From assembly GCA_964035575.1 (NCBI GenBank), contig OZ037902.1:496001-560000 (forward strand): a stretch of DNA of 64,000 nt, in the 5' to 3' direction. This document shows positions 29,177 to 41,412 of the stretch, one piece after another. Source of the stretch: Rhynchopus sp. YZ270_cl-10. Its lineage: Eukaryota; Euglenozoa; Diplonemea; Diplonemida; Diplonemidae. Every line of letters begins with the position of its first letter. Positions within the stretch are counted from its first letter, which is position 1. Below the pieces are notes generated by a model. It was not told the origin of the DNA. It ran no database searches and worked only from the letters and a program-made list of their open reading frames with translations. The translations under genes and the position numbers were made by a program.

Positions 29177-30548
29177 GGTTGCTTGGTGTGATGTGATTTG
29201 TGTTGTGTGGATAATAAGTGTCTGCACGGGGTGGGAGTAGTGAAGCGAGACTGGCGCGGGGAGGGAGAGAAACAGAAGCATCGCGCAGCAAGAATAGAAG
29301 AGACGAATGCTCTCCATTTCCATTATGGAGGCAAACGTGACTCAAAACCAATAAAGGCACGTCAACCATTGATATCGGCATCCCCAACATTGGTCCAAGG
29401 GTGGAACATTGTGTTCCCACACTGTATGCGTATCCTCAATATCAAAGGTGCCTGAGCAACGTCATGGGACAATAACAAATTACCACGGTCCTATAAAGAG
29501 ATAGTAAACGTACATCCGATGGCTCGCTGCAGGACGAAATAACTGAAAGTTAGATTAGTTTAAAAAAGGGGGAAAGGATAGTACTTTTTTTTGTTAAAGT
29601 TCCCTTATGTTTGGCTGGGGTTGCCACGATGTTATTATTTTTGTTTCAATGTGTGTGTTTGTGTTAATACTTTTTATTGTAGTACCGACGTCCCAACAAA
29701 ACTGTGCATTTTAGGGCTCGAGAAGAAAAAAAAATGGCAGATTTTTTACCCCACCAACATTTTGCTGGACGTCTGTACTAGCAATCACCCACCAAAGAGA
29801 TGTGGGTTATGTGCCTCAATATGAGTTGTTTAGTTGTTTTCTTTTTTTTGAAAACTGGTTTTGTATTAGTGTAGACACCCGAAGGATGGGCATAACTGTT
29901 ATTTTTGTTTTTTGTTGTTCGCTTCACCCGCTTTTTGTTAGTAACGTTTTTGCCCTCCCCCTTCTCCTTACACACAATATATTTTAAGAGAAAACTTTGT
30001 GTCTCTCTACAATCTCTACCAAAGAAAACGGTGTGCAGCGAGAACGGGGTAACAGAAATTTTAAAAAAAACGGGATTTTTTTGTTAGAAAGGACCTTCCT
30101 TTTGTAGCGAAAGAGTGGAAGAGAGTTAAATTAGAATAAAACAGCGATTTTTTTGTTGTGTAGACGGTGCACAGGAACGCCGTCAGGAACGAAAAGGGGA
30201 GGTGGAAAAAATCACACAGCACACAACACACAACACATAACACCCTTCAAGAGTGTTTTTGTTGCAATGGACGACACTTCGCACCTCAGAATAGTGAAGA
30301 CAAATCTTTTTGAAAAACCCCTAAAGCCTCGATTTTTTTGAACATAATTTCTTTGTTTTCTCCACAAAAAACAACCCGGCTAGAATGACGGTCAAAAAGA
30401 GGGTGGGCTCAAAACATCAGAGCGTTTTGAAAACATAAAAAGACGATATTTTACTACAGACACATCTCCGTTGAACAGCGTATTCAATGTGAGAGGTGGG
30501 TAGGGAAAATAATGAGTTTTTTTTTTATTAAAATTTGAACTGCGTTTC
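29177..30548. other. intergenic stretch
   Basis: A/T-rich, with no gene recognised. Confidence 0.5.
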
Positions 30549-32528
30549 TTATTCGTCGTCGTCATCATTTTTTGCGTCAGGTTCGAATTCTTGGAGTCTG
30601 TTTTTGTTTTTGTTTTGTTGGAATTCAACTCTCATTACTTTAGCGCTGCCATTGCAGTGTGGCTGCTCTTTTTGTTCTATCCAGGCAGTAGGTAGTAAAC
30701 GTGTCTTTTGTTGAGGTATGCCAATAGAGCTAATGAAGTTGGTAATTGATAATGACAATGTTGTTGTTTTTACTACCGAAAAAAAATCACCCAACGAGTT
30801 GCTGGTGAAGGTGGCTGAAGGGTGTGCGTCAAAGGATGCACGACCAAAAAAATCAGCCGCATTCTCGATAGCAACGCAGAGGCTCTCAAAGCAGCCTTTT
30901 CCCAGGGTGTGAGTTCCGATTTCGCACCTTGGGAGGAAAAGAGAGAGAAAGGGGTGTAAAAATACCTTGCACGTAATCTCTTCACTTCCTCGTTCTTCTT
31001 CTGGATGATCGTCTTCAGGTTCTGGAACTGCGACGACTCGCCGATTTTCCCTGCATAGGTAGTGTGTTTTTTTTTCTTTGGTTGTACGCATCACAAGAGT
31101 ACGACATTCAAGCTGCCAGCTCCACTACTCTTTTCATCACTGCTATCGACGACACACCCTTCAAAACTATGTACCGTTTTACCCCAATATACGTTGCTCG
31201 TGGACGTTGCTGGGTGTAACTGGGCCCAACCGAAATGGGTTAGGTGCAAAACGGCACAAACTATGGAGAAAAAACACTAGATCCACACAGGAATTGAGCG
31301 GAATAAAATGGAAGTTGAAAGTGCACACAACGCCTCTGTGGACGCAGGCACTGAGGCATAGGTTCTCCAGGGGGACCCAATCCGCAAGAGAAACCACTTT
31401 GTATGCAAAAAAAAACACATCTGCTGATACCTTGCGCCTCCGCTTCTGAGACTGCTGTGTCCTTTTCTAGTGTCTGGATTTCTGCGTTGAGCTTTGCAAT
31501 GGCGGCCTCTGAGGGAGAGCTGCCGATGTCCTTCACAGCACGCAGCACGTCCAACTCATCGTTGAGGTCCGTCTGCACGACAGACTTCTCCTTCATCATC
31601 GCGGTGAACTGCTGTTGGATTGCGACCGCCTTTTCTTTGAGACGCTTTGTCTCTTGCTGTGCGTCCATAAGCTTTTTACCTGGGTCTACTCCTTTCGTTG
31701 CGACCATAGGGAGCTGTGATGTGTCGGGTATTTTGCCATTGTATAATATGATCGTATATGATTAGTATCAGACAGCCTTCACTATCGTTATGGGGAACGT
31801 ATTGAAACATAGACCGCTGATAATAATCGTGGTGTGGACGAGCCCAAAAAAGGGAAGTTTGTTGTGGACTTCTCTGGTGGAGGTAAGATAGCGTGGTGGC
31901 GTTGCAGGAACAAAACAAAAAAAAAAAAAAACCATACCAAAGTTTCCTGCTTGCCTGTGAGCTCCTGCTCGAGGGCGAGGATGTCTCGGTCGAGGTTTGC
32001 GTCGTTGAAGCGCGCGAGGTCGACATCGAGCTTGGCTTCCTTGCCGTCAGCCTGCTCGAGGATGTCAACGGCCACGTCCGTCGTCTTCTCTGCATAGTCC
32101 ACGAACTGTTTGTTCATGGACACACGCAGCAGGCTGTAGTAGTTTGTCAGCAGCTCTTCCACGTCTGTTCTTGTGTATGTCTGTAGGGTGGGAGTGTTAA
32201 AACGAAGGTTGTGCAATATCGTTCATTTGAAAACATATAGAAATATGACCAGAAATTTGGAATTTTAAAAAATGGTTTTTGACCAAATCGTTGAGGAATT
32301 TATTTTATTTTCTATGTGGATGGGGTGGTAGTTTGTCAAAACCCCTCATTTCTTTTGGTGGTTTGTGGGGCAGGCCTATACCTGCTCAATCATCGCCATC
32401 TCCTTGTAATTTTGAAACTCCAAATCCAATGCCTTAATCGTGCCCTCCCGTCCGCTCTTCGAGACCTTCAAAAAGTCTTTCGTCGTGGCAGCTCCCACTG
32501 AGCCCATCTCTGTCACCATACCCGCCAT
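30549..32528 (-). CDS. LZTFL1: leucine zipper transcription factor-like 1 homologue, BBSome regulator (268 aa, 5 exons)
   Basis: Exons on the minus strand: 32382-32528, 31938-32180, 31431-31713, 30966-31050 and 30549-30597. All introns are GTA...CAG and all junctions keep frame, giving 268 residues against 299 in human LZTFL1. The C-terminus is decisive: QFQNLKTIIQKKNEEVKRLR followed by LQEFEPD parallels the human ending with NMKEILTKKNDQIKDLRKRL and AQYEPED. The middle (TDVEELLTNYYSLLRVS, then a long coiled coil) also follows the family. LZTFL1 (BBS17) binds the BBSome through BBS9 and limits its entry into cilia. A CAG acceptor-like site lies 4 nt before the ATG. The gene follows BBS9 by about 1.1 kb in the same direction. 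Intron 3 carries a short repeat at 31312-31366. Confidence 0.88.
31312..31366. repeat. two-hairpin repeat SHR-3 inside LZTFL1 intron 3
   Basis: GTTGAAAGTGCACACAACGC, then CTCTGTGGACGCAGGCACTGA. The T-arm-like half is missing. Confidence 0.45.
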
Positions 32529-33641
32529 CGCACTGTAATCAAAAGCTTGGTGCAAAACGCCTTTTGTGTCGTATCAGTGTAAAGGGCAGTAAAAAACTGT
32601 TGTGTGTGTTTGTGTATGTGTCGAGTGCGAAACTCTTTCCTTTTCTGTGGGATGAGGAGTACAAAGAGAAGGTAAAGGTGCAAGCGAAATCAAGAGTAGT
32701 TGAAATGTGCTAAAACGCATCTCAATCGAGCTCATGCAAAGGGTGGGAGGTGAGTGTTCCGTACCGTAAGAGAATGGAGGTGGTTCACAACCGCTCCGCG
32801 AATCACGCGACCTCTTTATACCCCAGCCTAAACGGCCTGCTACACAAGAGCAGAGCGGGGAGTCACGGCTCAGTTTGACAAACGCGCCTGTGCCATAACA
32901 TAAATATGTGCGAGTATCCTTGATCTAAACAAAGGAAGTCTTTTTTTGTTATTTCGAGTGTAAAAAAAAGGGGAGAGAAAAAATATCGGCAAAAAAGAAA
33001 ACGGAAAAAAAGGGGTGGGATTATGTGCGGACAGTGTGTGTGTGTGTGTGTGTGACACGCTTTTCGTTCTCAGTGTTATTTTTTTAAAGCGAAATGCTTG
33101 TCCCCTTCGTTAGTTTTGTTAGAAAAAAGACGGCTTTTTAAGTTGAAAATGAGTCACCCTCACATTCTTTTTGGGACAGAAAAAGGGGTGGGGATGACGC
33201 AAGGGGTTTGCTGTCTTCACCTCTACGTTACCACATCGGCTCTGCCCTCCCGCTCTCAGCCCCTCTCCTTTTCTCCCCCACTCCAACTGGTCAAGTGTGC
33301 ATCACCACCCAGCCTGCAAAAATGCAAGAAAACGTGATAAAAGCAGAAGAAAGAGCAGTTGAAACGTGCTTTAAAACGCATCTCAGTCGAGCTTATAAAG
33401 AAGCAAGGTTTAGAAGATGAACCACAGACTCGCATAGGAAAACCGACTAAAAAAACAGTCATTAGTAAAAGAACCCCCATGCACACCACACACACAACAC
33501 CCCCTTGGTTAATGGTTAAAACAAACTTGGAAAAAAAAATCAAACTGTTAACACCTGAGGAATGCCCTCTGTGAGCAGCGACCCACAGTGCACACCCAGG
33601 ACACACCCCCCACCCTCCCTTACCCGTACACCCCCTCCTCC
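32529..33641. other. intergenic stretch between BBS9 and LZTFL1
   Basis: No gene recognised. A roughly 40-bp sequence, GTTGAAAYGTGCT...AAACGCATCTCA...TCGAGCT, occurs twice (about 32698-32738 and 33357-33400). A GT microsatellite lies at about 33034-33054. Confidence 0.5.
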
Positions 33642-36600
33642 CTACTTGTCAGATTCCTTCTGCTGTGGTGTTTTGTCGTTGCGCAAGGAGCCGCCTTTGC
33701 TGAGCCTGTCGCAGACGAGGGCAATGTGCTTCTTCAACTTGCCAGTGTCCGGAGGGACCTGTGGGAGAGAGAGAGAGGGTTTGATGAAAAGTTGAAACAT
33801 GAATCTGGAATGATATAGTTTGCTCTACAGTGAGAGTCGCTCCTTTGCGGGTGTGAACACGGTGGCCAGTTTGAGCGGGAGAGCGTCAAAAATTTGACGT
33901 TTTTTGGGAGAGCAATTCTCAACCAGTATTTTCGTCCACTTTTGACGCTCTCCCACATCAAACTGGCCACCGTGCAGCCATAATAAAACGCACCCGTAAA
34001 GGCGACGCACTGTAATTAATGGAGGATTGCCACACATGCTCTGTTTGGTTGTCAAGCCTGTGGGCCTCATGGAACGCAGAGAGAGAGAAAAAAGGAAAAG
34101 TGGAGCAGCCGTGTTATCTCAGAGGGGACAAGTCGACCTCTCCCCTCGCAATGGTGGATCAAGGGGGGTGTGCGTAAAACTCTTGTTCCAAATAATTATA
34201 ATTTGCAAGACAAGTTAACACAACTCAGACGGGTAACGGGGTTATGTTCGATGTTACAAGCTATCCCGCATGTGGATCTGTGGGACCGGAGAGTGGTTTG
34301 TCATCATTGGTGTGCTGTGCTCTTCAAAGAAGTCTCCCGACAATCTAGGGGCCTCATAAGTATGTAGACTTACTGACCAGGAAAATGCCGGTTTGCTTTG
34401 TTGTTGCAAAGAAGAAGCAAGGATCAGCTAAAAGACGAAATTCAAGAACAAAAAGCTCTCATTGACCATTTAGATCTCAACGCGTCAGAGGTGATAAGGT
34501 TTTCATCCTGTGCAGTGCTTTCTTGTTTTTAAGTGTGTTCAGCACAGCTCGAGAATGAATTTCAGAGTATTTTGTTTTGTTTTATGCTGTTTTCTCAACC
34601 ACCAAAAGTGGTGTCAGATGCGCACTACACTAAACATAAAATATGTCATCATAAAACAGTTCTTCGAACAGAAGCCACTGCATTGTGTCTTTCCTTCAGC
34701 GGTAAGATCTGTGCCGCACAGTGTTCAGCAGCAAGAATCCAGAATGAGGATCTCCAGTTCACACTTTTGTCAACGCAAACGTCGTATTTGTCGTATCTGA
34801 CCTTGTGACGTGCCCTCATTGTGCACATCACAAGGTAAAGGAAAAGACACAACTCAGACGGGTAACGGGGTTATGTTCGATGTTACAAGCTATCCCGCAT
34901 GTGGATCTGTGGGACCGGAGAGTGGTTTGTCATCATTGGTGTGTCTTTTTGTAGTTCTGGCAAACATGCCGAACTGCGACAACGATTGTGTGAGTTGAGC
35001 TTTGGCCCAAGTGGCAGGCATGTGTGCCGTGCTATCTCAGAGGGGACAAGTCGACCTCTCCCCTCGCAATGGTGGATCAAGGGGGGTGTGCGTAAAACTC
35101 TTGTTTCAAAAAGAGTTGTGAATTGCGAGAAAAGCAAGTCTCCCGACAATCTAGGGGCCTCATAAGTATGTAGACTTACTGACCAGGAAAATGCCGATTT
35201 GCGTTGTTGTTGCAAAGAAGAAGCAAGGATCAGCTAAAAGACGAAATTCAAGAACAAAAAGCTCTCATTGACCATTTAGATCTCAACGCGTCAGAGGTGA
35301 TAAGGTTTTCATCCTGTGCAGTGCTTTCTTCTCTGGGGTGTGAACGTGAGGGTGGAAACGCAGAGGGCAGGATCCAGATGGTTACATTCTGCCATCTGCA
35401 CACCACTGCGCTCACAAAAGGAATGTATCTCGCTCGGACATACGACGCACACGTGAGAGAGGACACGCCACGTTCTGCCTGGTCCATTCTGACTGAATAC
35501 TGGTGTTGTGTGAGTTGAGCTTTGGCCCAAGTGGCAGGCATGTGTGCCGTGTTATCTCAGAGGGGACAAGTCGACCTCTCCCCTCGCAATGGTGGATCAA
35601 GGGGGGTGTGCGTAAAACTCTTGTTTCAATATTCGACATTGAAATGGTGGACAGAGATGAATGTGCCCTCACTATGCACATCACAAGGTAAAGGAAAAGA
35701 CACAACTCAGACGGGTAACGGGGTTATGTTCGATGTTACAAGCTATCCCGCATGTGGATCTGTGGGACCGGAGAGTGGTTTGTCATCATTGGTGTGCTGT
35801 GCTCTTCAAAGAAGTCTCCCGACAATCTAGGGGCCTCATAAGTATGTAGACTTACTGACCAGGAAAATGCCGGTTTGCTTTGTTGTTGCAAAGAAGAAGC
35901 AAGGATCAGCTAAAAGACGAAATTCAAGAACAAAAAGCTCTCATTGACCATTTAGATCTCAACGCGTCAGAGGTGATAAGGTTTTCATCCTGTGCACAAT
36001 GCCTTTCTTCTCAGTTGTTACCCCACCCTCCCACATCTTTTCCCCGAACCCCTTTCCCAATACGAATCACACATACCTGCAACGGTTGCGGCAAGGACAT
36101 TGCTTCTTTGTATGTCTTCGCAAGCGCAGTTCTCAGCTGTGTTAAAGAGAGAAAATAAGACAACAAATATTTGAAGTGCATACACAACCTAAAGCCCACA
36201 TAAACGTACCATTTCCCCCCCGAGAAATTTAGGTGAAATTGTGTGGATACTTGCGTATAATTGGGGAAATAAAAGGACACGGGCACCTCACGGACTCGCA
36301 ACCCAAACCAATGGCGCTGACGGGTAGCGCAGGCGGGCACCCTGCACACCCTCCCCACACTGCATGCAGCACCATGAGGCTGGCCTGCTCCACACTTCGG
36401 AGTATCTAGACCACCCTACGAATCACTCATGCTATGAGTCACTGTGACAATGCTGTCATTGCTTCATTTACTTTCTGAAAAGATCCACCCCGAGACTGCT
36501 CAGTCATCTTGAACAAAACAACACACCACCCAAGCGACATACCAAATGAGTCATTCCTGCGTCCGTGCATTCCTCCCAGCCTTGTGTAGGAGAGTCGACA

Positions 36601-39512
36601 ACGATGGGGCTGAGGTAGTGCTTGAAGATCTTGATGTCCTCCTTCTTCATATCGAAGCGGTGCTGGACGAGGAGGAGGATGAGGTGCGTGGCGCAGACGA
36701 GCTGGTTGCTGGCTTTGTACAGTTTGTTCTGTTCTTCGTCGACCTTTTCGGAGATCTTCAAGAGCTGCTTGAAGGTGTCCTCAAAGAGCTTGTCGAGGTT
36801 GTTCAAGGGGCTAGGGTTTCTGTCCTTGAAACGGACCAAGAGACGTTTCTGAATCGATCTAAACTGGTGCGCCCGTTCTGACAGGTTCTGTTGCGAGGCG
36901 GCAAGCTGCAGTCTCGATTGGAAGTGGCTTTCGATAACCTCGAAGTAGTTAGGAAATGGAATGGATTCTGTGTATTTGATTTTCAATGGTTCGCCTCCTT
37001 GTGCAGCGTAGTATATCTTAATACGGCGCACCAGCTCTGCTGTTAACAGCCAAAGCGACTCAAAGTGCGACGCCTGCAGACGGAACCGATTCGCGTTTTT
37101 GCTGACCAAAATCGTCGCATCCGTTGAATTGTTATACTGAAACGACAATGCAGACAGCGATGTCGACTCTCCACTGTGACTCACCACATCATCGAACAGC
37201 ACCTGCAGTGGTGGCGGCGGCAGGTTCGTTTCCAACGTAATCTTATGGTTCGGGTTCTTAACTGGGGGGATGACCGACCCTGCGAGCGAGAGCGGCAAAA
37301 AGAAGGAGCATCTCGCAGTGAGCGGCTCGCCGGTAGGGGACGCATAGCAGCACATTACTTCTGCTTGGAGGGAGGTGGGTGTGAGGGAGCTTTCGAGAGG
37401 GTCGGAGGTGGACATGAAGGAGAGGGGGATCATGATGGGCTCGGCACCGCCTTCGATGCGTTCCACGACGACGGAGGACTGCGCAAGGCGGAAGGGTTGC
37501 GGCACGTTGACTGTGATGACAACGTTCTCGGCCTCCTCCTTCCCGCTGTAGGAGAGGTACAAACGCACCGTGCAGCTTTTGGTGGCAGCGTCGCTCATGT
37601 CGGAGGAGTCCAGCTGTGAAGGGCATTCGTACTGCAGTACAATCTGCTCCTCGGGCTCCGCCTTGCCTGCATTCACCGCCTGACGAATGAGTTGCTGCAG
37701 CTGTCTGTGTTCCTCGTCCATGTCGTTGTAGTCCAGCTCTCTCGCGCTGTCCAAAAGCTGTGTGGGCTGTGTAGCAGGGTCCGTGCCCAAGTAGTTGCAC
37801 GAAAGGTTCCCGTCCTCGCTGAGGATAGTGATGAAGCCGTCGAGCTTCGCGCAGTTCAAGACCGCAAGGGCGATGGGTGCGGAGTTGGTCTTCGCATTCC
37901 AGATCAGCTTTTTTTCGTTGTAGATCATCACCGAGGCGGCGTGGGTGCCCACGAGAAGGTTTTGTACCTGAAGTGTGGGTAGGTGGGGGAAGTTGGTGGA
38001 CATATAGCACCGCTTAGGCACCACCATAATCAGCGTCATGTGGAAGCAAAGAGAACGCAAGTAAAGCACAAACATACCCCTTCGTCCTTCTTCCATATGT
38101 ACGGGAGCATGCAGCATGGGAAGTAATCCAGGCGGCGTTGCTGTTGGATCTCCCCGGTGTCCTGTGGTAAGGTAATGTGGTAATGTGGTAACGTGGTAAG
38201 GTACCAGAGTACAGAAGACGAGACCCACACACATGGGCCTCTCTTGTGCTCTACAATCAGGTATGGGTCATTCGCAAGCGGCGCAATGCCCGTAGGTGTA
38301 TAAATGAGCTGTGTGGTGGCGTACCTTAAGAATGAAGAGCGTTCTGTCCGCAAGCGCAACAATCTCATGCACAGGCTGTCCCGAGGGCTTGTCGAAGCAG
38401 ACGACCCTGATGTCGATCACATCCTCCCCTACGTTTACACTCCAGTCACATCGCAGCTGTTGGTGGTGGTTTCACAAAAAATTACACAAAAATAAAACTC
38501 TTCCTTTTTTAGATAGATATTCAGTAAAAAGAAACGAAAACAAGGAAAAAAAGAGAGAAAGTTTTTTCGTTGATCGCTCGAATTAGTGTCCCTGAGTGAA
38601 TGAATCTGGGGAGTAATTCGGCAAGCACTATCTAAAAACAGAGTTTTATTTTTATATGAAGATTCTCGTATATTCAAAAAAAAAATCAAAAAAGACTCAG
38701 AAAACCAACGCCTCTTGCATCTCAACCAACACCCCGGTGTTTCCCCTACTAAGCATATGAACGCAACACACAAGCGTTCTTTTGAAGGGTTACTGTATTA
38801 TGTATACCTTGCGCCCTCCTTCGTTCCCCTCTTTCATTTCACTGCCACTGCTGGAGACGAGGTTGGAATATCTGTATGCTTCCACTTCGAAGGCAGAGGT
38901 GTTGGTAATGAACGAGTCTGTCCGGGGATAGTAGCAGAGCGAGCCGGGAAGGAGGAAGGATCGTTCCGACCCTGTGGGGTTGGAGAGGAAGCGTGCGAAG
39001 TAGAACTTCTCTTGCTCGAAGAAGTTGAGCTGTCCGTCGAGGGTTTGCACGCAGATATTATCCTTTTGCGAATCCCCAAAGGGCCCCGACACAAAGTTGT
39101 ATGCTACACGGTCCAGCAGATGCTCATACAAGCGCTGCACGGTGTACTGCCTTCTCAGGGGGTCCTGCGTAGCATCGTTGCTGCCACCTGTCTTCTGCAC
39201 ACTGAAGACCACAAGCTTCTTAGGATGCAGCACTGCTAAGTATTGTTGAGGTGAGTTTGTCACAAAGCGTCCCATGCCCAACTGCATAATCGGAAGCTCG
39301 AGGTTCTGCTCCAACAAAAGGTCGTCCGGCTTGAACCCCTTCTGCTTCGGCTGGTACACCCTCAGCATGCCCTGGAAACTCCCCGTCACCACCTTGTCGC
39401 CCCCGCTCATCTCATTGTCCAAATTCCCTACAAGAAGGCACCCCCGGTCGAACTCCTCCCTATCCCCGCACCGTGTGCTCCACCAGTCTCGCGCCTTGAA
39501 GAGAGACCCCAT
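33642..39512 (-). CDS. BBS9: Bardet-Biedl syndrome 9 / PTHB1 homologue, BBSome core subunit (840 aa, 6 exons)
   Basis: Exons: 38808-39512, 38325-38456, 38078-38161, 36543-37967, 36077-36136 and 33642-33758. Introns are GTA...CAG and frame is kept throughout, giving 840 residues against 887 in human. The start MGSLFKARDWWSTRCGDREE parallels human MSLFKARDWWSTVLGDKEE. Exon 1 encodes the N-terminal beta-propeller (VTGSFQGMLRVYQP, LPGSLCYYPRTDSF). Exon 2 continues it (DWSVNVGEDVIDI). Exon 4 has LGTDP, SRELDYND-like AREL DYND, and QFRSIQKRLLVRFKD. The last exon, DTGKLKKHIALVCDRLSKGG, matches the human C-terminal helix. BBS9 is a scaffold of the octameric coat that moves membrane proteins out of cilia. 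The last intron is 2318 bp long because it has taken in a mosaic repeat array. Confidence 0.93.
33858..33974. mobile_element. 117-bp fold-back element inside BBS9 intron 5
   Basis: Ends CACGGTGGCCAGTTTGA and its complement TCAAACTGGCCACCGTG, continuing as GGGAGAGCGTCAAAA against TTTTGACGCTCTCCC. The central part is unpaired. No clear target duplication. Confidence 0.75.
34096..36000 (+). repeat. mosaic module repeat, cluster A (BBS9 intron 5)
   Basis: About three units head to tail. Modules: M1 (TATCTCAGAGGGGACAAGTC...), M2 (ACTCAGACGGGTAACGGGG... to ...GCGTCAGAGGTGATAAGG), M3a (about 35317-35502) or M3b (about 34515-34806), and M0 (GTGTGAGTTGAGCTTTGGCC). Order seen: M1-M2-M3b-M2 start-M0-M1-M2 end-M3a-M0-M1-M2. 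Copies are nearly identical at the base level, but modules join at different partners, with exact borders. In one copy (34108-34367) an open frame runs across M1 and M2. I recognise no protein family. Confidence 0.85.
36137..36542. other. BBS9 intron 4
   Basis: Donor GTATGT and acceptor ACACAG; no repeat or other feature recognised in its 406 bases. Confidence 0.7.
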
Positions 39513-39685
39513 TGTGACGGGGGTGTGCCCGCCGTCGTGTACAGTTGTCCGTTCTCCTGGGGGAGGGATGGGGTGATTGTGGCAGTGAAGAAGGGAGAGT
39601 TGGATGGAGTTGAATGAAGGTGTCTCAGCGTTAAAGTTGGTCAAGAGGCAAAAAAGGATGCAAAGAGAGAAGAAAGCGAAGTTGA

Positions 39686-39755
39686 TAGTGAAAAACACCT
39701 CTGGGACGCAGACACTGACACTTCCGCGGGGTTATCGAACCCTGAAGTGCCGCTG
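39686..39755. repeat. two-hairpin repeat SHR-3
   Basis: ACACCTCTGGGACGCAGACA followed by CACTTC...GAAGTG enclosing GGGGTTATCGAACCC. Confidence 0.55.
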
Positions 39756-40129
39756 GCAGTTTCAAGTCTGTTCCTTTGACTGCAGTTTTTGCCGTAGATA
39801 CTTTGATGATGTGTTTGAGGGAGAAGAAAAATGGGTCTTTTTTTTTATAAAGTGGTATTTTATAATAGCGTTGTGTGTGGGGGGATTTTTTATTCGGCAA
39901 AAAATGGTTTTTTAAAAAATATTTTTGCCCTAATCACAGCGGTATTTACTTTAGTTGCACGTTCATTTATTAGGTTTTTTCCCCCCGGTATTTTCTTTGT
40001 TTTTTTGCTCACATTTTGTTTACTTCCGAAAAAAAAAAGGTATTTTTTTTCGTGCACATTTTTTTTAGTGTTGTGGAATCTGCCGTCCATGGAAGATGGG
40101 AATCAAGTATTACAAAATCAAGAGTTTGC

Positions 40130-40152
40130 TCTCTCTCTCTCTCTCTCTCTCT
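40130..40152. repeat. CT dinucleotide microsatellite
   Basis: About 11 uninterrupted CT units. Confidence 0.9.
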
Positions 40153-40219
40153 GTTCATTTTCTTGTTTTTGTTCCCTCAATTCGATGTCCGTTTTTTTTT
40201 TTTTTTTTTGGAGGGAAAC

Positions 40220-40919
40220 CAGGGTCCTCAGCCTGCACCCCCCTCTGGGAATTTTAGGGGTGCAAAAATTTTTCTGTACAAAACCCTTCAGAAAAGTCTA
40301 TTCCGAGCTTTCTCCCCACACAAGCGGTCGTCGCGCGCGCTTCGCGCGCGCTCCTCCCTGACAAAGTTGGTAGAGGTGTGAAAATTCACGGGAAAATGGG
40401 GAAACCAGGGCCTGACGCTATTTTTTTTGGGCTTTTTGTGAAATCGTGGGAGGCTCAAAAAAAATTTCCCGCGCCCGTTTTTTTATTTCACATTGGGGCT
40501 TTCCGCGAGCGAAGCGAGCGGAAAAAAAATTTAAGGTGTACCTCCGCGAGCGCAGCGAGCGGAAAATTACACTCAGTACCCATGCATAAAACGAAATACA
40601 CTTCCACATAATCACTTCGCTTGCTTTCCTGGAACTGCTAAAGGTGGCGACAATCGCAGGGAGCATCCCTGACACCACTTTCACACATTGTGAGTGTGAC
40701 AGCCACCGAGTGGTGCTTGGCTGTGTCCGTTGTGGTGCTGACGAAAAGCCAGAGAATCCCCGCTGAAGCCTGAAATTCCCCCTCAAAAAATTTTTTTCGC
40801 CCCAAAAAAACTTTTTTTTTTTTGGGGGGGTGCAAAAATATTTTTTGCACCCCCCGAATTTTTTATTTTTTTTTTTTTTGGGTGCAAAAAATTTTTTTTG
40901 CACCCCCTTGAGGACCCTG
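40220..40919 (-). mobile_element. non-autonomous hAT-type element, copy 2 (700 bp)
   Basis: Same ends as copy 1 (CAGGGTCCTCA/TGAGGACCCTG) but reversed. The 8-bp target duplication AGGGAAAC is perfect (40212-40219 and 40920-40927). Internal sequence is closely similar to copy 1 after reverse complementing, including the GC hairpins and the GACAAAGTTGG block. No transposase. Confidence 0.9.
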
Positions 40920-41145
40920 AGGGAAACGGCTTTTTGTTTGTCAGGCAGCTTGAAGAAAAAAAATGTGCTGCATATGTTTTACAATTTATAGAAGCGGTTT
41001 GTGAATCTACAATTTTTTTTTTCCAGGAAAAAAAAAACTATGTGGATCCTGTTGTTGTACACCTCTGAGACAAAGGGTTCCCAGACCAGGGGGGCAGGGG
41101 GGAGATAGGAGCCCCACGTTCGCAAAAAGAAAAGAAAGAAAAGTT

Positions 41146-41181
41146 TATAAGATGATCTTAAGCCTCTCGTGCTTAGCCACC
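41146..41181. repeat. short hairpin repeat SHR-1
   Basis: GTTTATAAGATGATC leader, stem TTAAGC/GCTTAG, loop CTCTCGT, then CCACC. Confidence 0.6.
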
Positions 41182-41384
41182 AAAGAAAAAAGTGGAGGAA
41201 AAAAAAGAGAGCATTTTTTTAGATAACCCCAAGCCTCTTCGCCGTTCATCGGCGGACTCAGGGTGTTTTGTTTTGTGCGTAAAGTGTGTAATAAATATTC
41301 TGTGATGATATTTTTTATTACTGCAATACGCTCCCACTACCTGGCAGTGAAGAGGAAACCTTTGAGGCCAAAAAAAGATAACCT

Positions 41385-41412
41385 GAAAGATGAATGTACC
41401 TCTCGTACACAC
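41385..41412. repeat. short hairpin repeat SHR-2
   Basis: TGAAAGATGAATGTACCTCT followed by CGTACACACAC; inner stem GTAC/GTAC around CTCTC. Confidence 0.5.

Noticed and set aside
34096-36000. LTR retroelement or other virus-like copy
   Set aside because: No terminal repeats of LTR type, primer site, or recognisable reverse transcriptase, integrase or capsid sequence in the modules.
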